DNA from: Anastatus disparis | Lineage: Eukaryota; Arthropoda; Insecta; Hymenoptera; Eupelmidae | Length of the DNA: 64,000 bases | Assembly (NCBI GenBank): GCA_017163975.1 | Contig: JAFFSR010000218.1 | Span: 5,583,501-5,647,500, forward strand | Direction of reading: 5' to 3' | Shown: piece by piece, positions 58,801-64,000 of the stretch | Position numbering within the stretch: the first letter of the stretch is position 1 | Layout of the letters: each line of letters opens with the position of its first letter | The notes under the pieces: generated by a model | Database searches by the model: none | What the model was told of the DNA's origin: nothing | The model's input: only the letters and a program-made list of their open reading frames with translations | Translations under genes and position numbers: made by a program

Positions 58801-60186
58801 CAATTTTTTCTTCTTTTTTCCTTTGTTATGTCGTCATGATATGAAAGAGAATTTTCGTCTCGACAATGATTCAGCGGCGCGCCTTTAGGACTTTGATTTC
58901 ATTAGATCTTTAACATTTTTTTTCTAGTGCTCACCCTCAAGTATTTCTTTTTTTCATTCTTACTAAATTCTACTTTCTTCTTTTCATATTTCCAGCTTCT
59001 CTTACTCTTTCCTTTCTGGCTAATTTTTTTCTGGATTCTTCTGAATAGTTTGGAGTATCCTTTTTTATTACTCACAAAAGGGTAGATTTAGCAAATGAAT
59101 TCTTATAAACCTTTATGTCATATATTCATCACGGAGTTCTACAATGAAAAATTACAATAAATTAATGAAGTTAAAAATTGACATATGACAAAAATTTTAT
59201 CGGGAACGTTTAGAAAGTTTTGGAAATCTTAAAATTATTTTTGAATGTTAAATTACAAAAATCTTTAAAAAATTAATGTGAATTTTCAGAGAGGCTACAC
59301 TGTGATGATATTACAAGAGTTTGTGAAATTATAAAAAATCTTTTAATCTTAAAACATAGATTTATTATTTGTATTTTTGCAACGAGCGGAGCAAAGGCGT
59401 ATACTCTCAAACGAGAGGTTTACAATCTAAAGAAAAATAAGCTTTGCTCTTTTATTGCATATAGCAGAGTATTTATCTTGGTTCAACTGCTACTTTTCGT
59501 GTTAATAAAGTGGCCAATTCCATTGAAGCGTGAATAAAATAGTTATTTTGCTTGTATGTAGAAAAACGAACTTCTTTTCAACAATTCAAAATCATCAAAC
59601 GATCCAATTTCATTCAAGCTTAATAAATAATAATGCTTATAAAATAAATAAGCATTCTATTTGTAAACAATAGTTTTTTACATGATCCACCAACCAATAT
59701 TCGTTTCCCTAATACTCTCATTCATTTGCTCAACATAAATCTTTTCCCTTCATGCCAATCTCTCAACGTTTTTTCACCCTTTTCTCGAACTTCACTTCCC
59801 TTTACTTTCTTATATCTTGTCTTTCTCGACACGACCTTGGAAATTCTTTTCTGTTTTCTTCCTCATGTTATGACTTTTGGCTAACGAGCGATTAAATCTT
59901 CCTTTGTCTCGGGTTGAAGAAAAAGAAAAACAATAAGTATTTGTTTATTGGTTTTCTTTCTACGCACACGTGTTTGACTTAAGACTAAAGTTGAAAGGAT
60001 TGAGTAGAATAATATTAATTTATTTGTCGTACGAGTTTTTTCATTGTCACATTTTTTATGGATTGGAAAATTTAACATGAAAATAGCTAATATTAAAACG
60101 ATTTGGAAAATGAAATATATCTTTTTAAAATCTCAAGCTGTCAAACGTAATAAAAATCTGGTTTCTTTGATTGGCCATAATAGAAA
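52819..60186. other. AT-rich DNA, probably intronic, no gene
   Basis: No exon is recognised. Points of note: CCTAACCTAA at 55637-55646 and CCTAACCTC at 55705-55713; a G-rich regulatory-looking patch at 55880-56000 (GAGAGGGGAGGGGGTAGGG); pyrimidine/purine tracts at 57160-57190 and 58930-59000; a GGCGCGCC patch near 58878. Confidence 0.35.
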
Positions 60187-60443
60187 GACTGTTCTCAATA
60201 TGACATCTCTCAATATGTCATATTCCCCAACCTTTCGCTCGAGCGCTTCCCCCCCGAAATCGTTGCGAGTGATATTTAGATTCTCTACTTCTCAATAAGA
60301 CGGGATAAAAGAATAGCTGTTTTTATTATTTTACCTAGTGTCCTGTAAGATTAATATTAATAAAATTTAAAATTGGAGGGCAATTACTTTTCCAAGTAAA
60401 TTATTACCATACAAAAATCAAATATGTCATATTGAGAATAGTC
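60187..60443. mobile_element. Inverted-repeat element with 20-bp ends
   Basis: GACTGTTCTCAATATGACAT (60187-60206) is inverted at 60424-60443 with one mismatch. A second ATGTCATATT follows the left end, giving a local hairpin TATGACAT...ATGTCATA. The interior holds a CpG patch (TTTCGCTCGAGCGCTTCC). No target duplication was identified. It is a MITE or a hairpin-rich regulatory block. Confidence 0.6.
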
Positions 60444-60662
60444 ACTGCATTCATAAAAAGTGACACTTGTGAATGATTGTGGATAATCTCGTAGAATCTC
60501 TTGGTTATTTATGGTTAAGTGTCAAGAAGAATTAGCTTCAAAAAGAAATAGCTATAAGTTCCTATGATTGACTAAACTTGAAACATGAAATTTTCATTTT
60601 CTAATGCTTCCTTTTTTTTTTAAACAAAATTGTATTTCAATAGTATATTTTTCACCTAGGGA

Positions 60663-60850
60663 AAAAAGTAAAGAATGTCCGAAATCGTATGCAAATTGTC
60701 ACCCGAGCCGAAGGCGAGGGGGGCAAACATACGATTTAAGGCATCCTTTTTTTCCCGTGGTGAAAATGCGATTTTTTTCAACACCGAACCGAAGAAAACA
60801 CTTTTTTTTGGCGCTATGTAAAAAAGTGGTACTTTCGGACCAGGTGTTGA
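60663..60850. repeat. CpG-rich palindromic island
   Basis: AAATCGTATG (60682-60691) is inverted as CATACGATTT (60728-60737) around a CCCGAGCCGAAGGCGAGGG hairpin. GTCCGAAA/TTTCGGAC form an outer pair near 60677 and 60834. The nested symmetry suggests a mobile-element fragment. A plus-strand frame crosses it but has no recognisable domain. Confidence 0.5.
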
Positions 60851-63800
60851 AAAAAAATTCTTTTAATCTTTTTTTCTAACAGAATCATTAATTTATTAAA
60901 TTATATACTTTTATTAAAAAAATAACTATTCCTAAGTAAAAAAATCTATTGGTTTATTATGTTAAACAAATTCTTCAAACAAACAATCTTAAAATCTTCC
61001 TCGACACTCGAGACTTTGATACTAACATCACGAAAGCAATCAGAACACAAGACAGTACTAAAATAAAAATTTCCACACATCCTTCCTCCCAACAGAAAAG
61101 TAAAATAAATAAAAAAGCAAAAAAAATAAAAGAAGGAAATCCCAGAAACTGGGTGAAAAATTTCTTATATATAAACAGTAAGAACACGGCCATTCATCAG
61201 TAAGACACGAGGAAAGATAAGGGAACTATATTGCGCACAATCTCGCGTGTATATAGATATAAGCGAGAGTAAAGTAAAAAGAGAAAAGAAGGGTGAAACA
61301 TTAAAGACTTTTGCTTTTTCCCTTTCGTATATCGTTTCTGAGTTTAATTGGTTGGAAGAAAAGAGGAAGATGCTTCTTTTTTTCCTTTTCCTTTCTTCTC
61401 TTTTGCTTTTTGAATGAAAATAGCTTTTTTCCTCAACTTTGATTATTGCCTCTTACAGAGGCGAGGATAGTTTTGGGAATTGGCGTTAAGTTTATGTATA
61501 CGTTTCAACTTAATGGAAATAATCATGTACACGTGGTAATGTTTATTTTCTTGATGACAGAAATGAATATTCTATTGTATTTTGATTTCGTGATTTATTA
61601 GGTGTGTATATTCCATGGGAAGACTATTGTTTAACGTTACGTAAACGTATAAATAATATTTACCCGTATCATCATTTTATTCGTGCATTACGGGAAGCAG
61701 AATGTTTTGATATATTTATGCTGCGCGTATAAATTTAAAGTCTGAATTTTTCATTCACATTAAAGGAAGTCAAACTAGCGAGATTATTTTAATAACATTT
61801 CTCGCTTCCTCCATTTCCCTGGTGATGAAAAAGCAAGAACAAAAAAAAATATTGAAATTTATGAGTTTTTCAATTTTATGTTCTTTCAAACTATAAACGA
61901 CATTTTATAGGTTACGTGGATTTCATTTTAAAAACCAAGTTACACATAGAAAATTTAACTTTTTTCGCTTGCTTTTCTCTCGCTTTTTAATTTCGTTTAC
62001 TTTTCTCCTTTATGCGCAGTATATAAAGATATATTTAAAAAAATTTTTGCGTTTGAAATATTTTTAGTCGTTTGAATTAAAACTTTTTAAAGTTAATATA
62101 AACAATTAAATAATATCTAAACCTTTTTCATTTTTTTGAAATAAAATATTTCTGAAAAAAACATTTAGTGAAAATTAATTTTCTAAAAATTTTTATAACT
62201 CATTTACCTCGCTATTTATCATTAATAAAATAAAAGAGAAAACGTGATTAAATAAAGTTATTAATCGATTCAATAAAGTCGTCAGGAATTGAAATATTGC
62301 TTTTCCAACATTAAGTGAAACGTATATTTTTCCGTCTCTTCAAGTGAAACCAATGAATCATATTTTTTCCCTTTTACCCGGGTATATACGCAACGAAAGG
62401 AGAAAAAAAGAAATCAGCTTCACTCGAATCTATCTATTCCTTCGAAACATCGCAGAAAAGAAGAAAGGTACACCTACGTAACCTTTTTCCAAAATAAAAT
62501 GTTTTCTTTTCTCTCTCTCTTTATTCGCATCCAAAAATAAACCACACACAAAAGTTTTTATTCAGTCTAAAAACCAAAGGAAAACTAAAAACAGTAAAAT
62601 TCTCACCCCATTCCAATTTCCTTTTTCTTATTCTCTCCCTTGTGAGCATCTTCGAAAAGAAAAAAGGGGGAAAAGACCCCTTACCATTAGAAAAAACCAA
62701 AGAGTAAAAAAAGAGAAGAAGAAGAAGGGACATTCCCTGGCGTCGTCTAGGCGAATTGCCTTGGAAATCGATCCGCTCCTCTCTAACCCAATGTGTGTAA
62801 ATGGAGGGGAAAAGAAAGGAAAAAAAAAAAGACTATCTTCTTTAGTTTCTCTCCTTATACTTTTATCTTTTCTTTTACTTTTTCTTTGCTTTAACTTTTC
62901 TTTTCTCTTTTCTTTTTTTTTAGTTTTCTTCTTTTGCTTTTATTTTTCTTATCTTGTGCTTTATAGGAAAATGTAAAATGCGGTGGACGTGCTCGTATAG
63001 ACCGATAGGAAAGTTTGAGAGAAAAAAAGGGGAAAAAATCACCTTTTTTTTTCTTTCTTTATACATTTCTTTTTCTTTTTTTTTTATTCTTTTTCGAAAG
63101 GACACGTAGGAGTAGGTAGTTTGTGAAAAAGAAATATGAGAGATTTATATAAAAAATAAAAACAAGAGTAAACATGAAGAAATAATAGCAGTAGAAGGTT
63201 GTTGCTGACGATTTTTAAGATGTATTGGAACGATTTTTAATTTGTAAATTGATCAGTTTCGATTTTCATGTAATGGTATTAAAAATAATTTTATTGTTTA
63301 CTTTAATATTTTTGAGCTTTCAAAAATAACAGACAAATTTCAGGAAATATGAGTGACTAACACCCACGTTTTTCTTACCTTTTCTATGTTACTTTAACGC
63401 TTCTGGGAAAATATTGAACAATTTTAAAAATTACAATGTTGGGTAACTGTGTAAATCATACACCTTACTATTATTCTTTGTCGGAAAAAAAGAATATGCA
63501 CTTTTTTTCGGAAATTGTTGGATATTCTTTAAAAAAAATTGTTTATAATTACAATTTAGTGATTTCTGAACTAATATTTTAAAAATTGGAGATGTTAAAG
63601 TTTCTAAAACATTATTGATCGATAGTTAAAACTTGATTGCATAATTATATGAAGTCTTGAAATATTCAGAGAAATCTATAAGAGGAAAGCTTGCAATCTA
63701 TTTCTTTGAATATCGAGCATACATAAAGTGCTGTGTAGATAAGTAATTACTAAAATAACGAAGCTCTTTTTCTGTTAAAATTAAAGAATTGTATTTATTT

Positions 63801-64000
63801 AAAATCTCTTATTTTCAGTAACTATAAATATAAAAATCAAAATTAACAATATTATACGTACGTTACAACTACAATTTTTAAAAGAAAAATAAAAAAGTTC
63901 AAAAAAAAAAATGAAAATTCAAAGATTGAAAAGGATAATTCACTTTAACAATACATTTCGAGAAAATAAAATTATGATTTTTTCAAATTTTACAATACTC
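60851..64000. other. AT-rich DNA with long pyrimidine/purine tracts
   Basis: C/T-rich runs at 61370-61420, 62500-62520, 62840-62960 and 63040-63090, with purine counterparts such as 62690-62735, dominate. The short frames here are low-complexity translations of these tracts. No gene is supported to the end of the window. Confidence 0.45.

Noticed and set aside
62840..63105. Short membrane-like or Lys-rich proteins
   Set aside because: They are translations of long pyrimidine and purine tracts.

Overview
This is a strongly AT-rich eukaryotic window with one clearly resolved protein-coding gene, split by ten GT-AG introns, set in long non-coding DNA. The intron structure, TATA and GAGA promoter signals, tRNA-headed SINE-like repeats, TA-flanked MITEs and short CCTAACCT blocks point to an insect. 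A hymenopteran such as a parasitoid wasp is plausible, but this is inferred from composition and repeat style and no species marker was seen.

Region by region: 1-3100 holds a dispersed 16-bp box (CGAC-GTTAAATA-GTCG), conserved about 13 times while the spacers have diverged; it is the most unexplained structure here. 3100-10240 is a mosaic of degraded mobile DNA: minus-strand ORF fragments, an LTR-like block, a 28-bp minisatellite, a GC-rich hairpin and a CpG-rich island. 10240-34650 is intergenic, with old dispersed repeats, SINE-like pieces, a local tandem duplication and several short GC/CpG-containing islands with promoter-like signals.

34770-43450 carries a complete 12-TM transporter gene of the MFSD6 type (major facilitator superfamily, MFS_1_like). 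It has a probable non-coding first exon, a 5' UTR intron containing a fold-back hairpin, 11 coding exons (795 aa) and a 3' UTR with several AATAAA signals. An upstream ATG opens an 87-codon +1-frame ORF that overlaps the transporter start.

45880-47217 looks like the promoter and long non-coding first exon of a second plus-strand gene: an NRF1-like palindrome, GA repeats, TATATAAG and a splice donor at 47218. If so, its coding exons lie beyond the window and 47218-64000 is largely its first intron. That stretch contains a 130-bp tandem duplication, a ~1.5-kb non-autonomous DNA transposon with two nested TA-flanked MITEs, and two further inverted-repeat elements near 60.2-60.8 kb.

Exon joins were derived by hand from splice consensus and reading-frame continuity. 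All family assignments come from motifs read directly, not from database searches.
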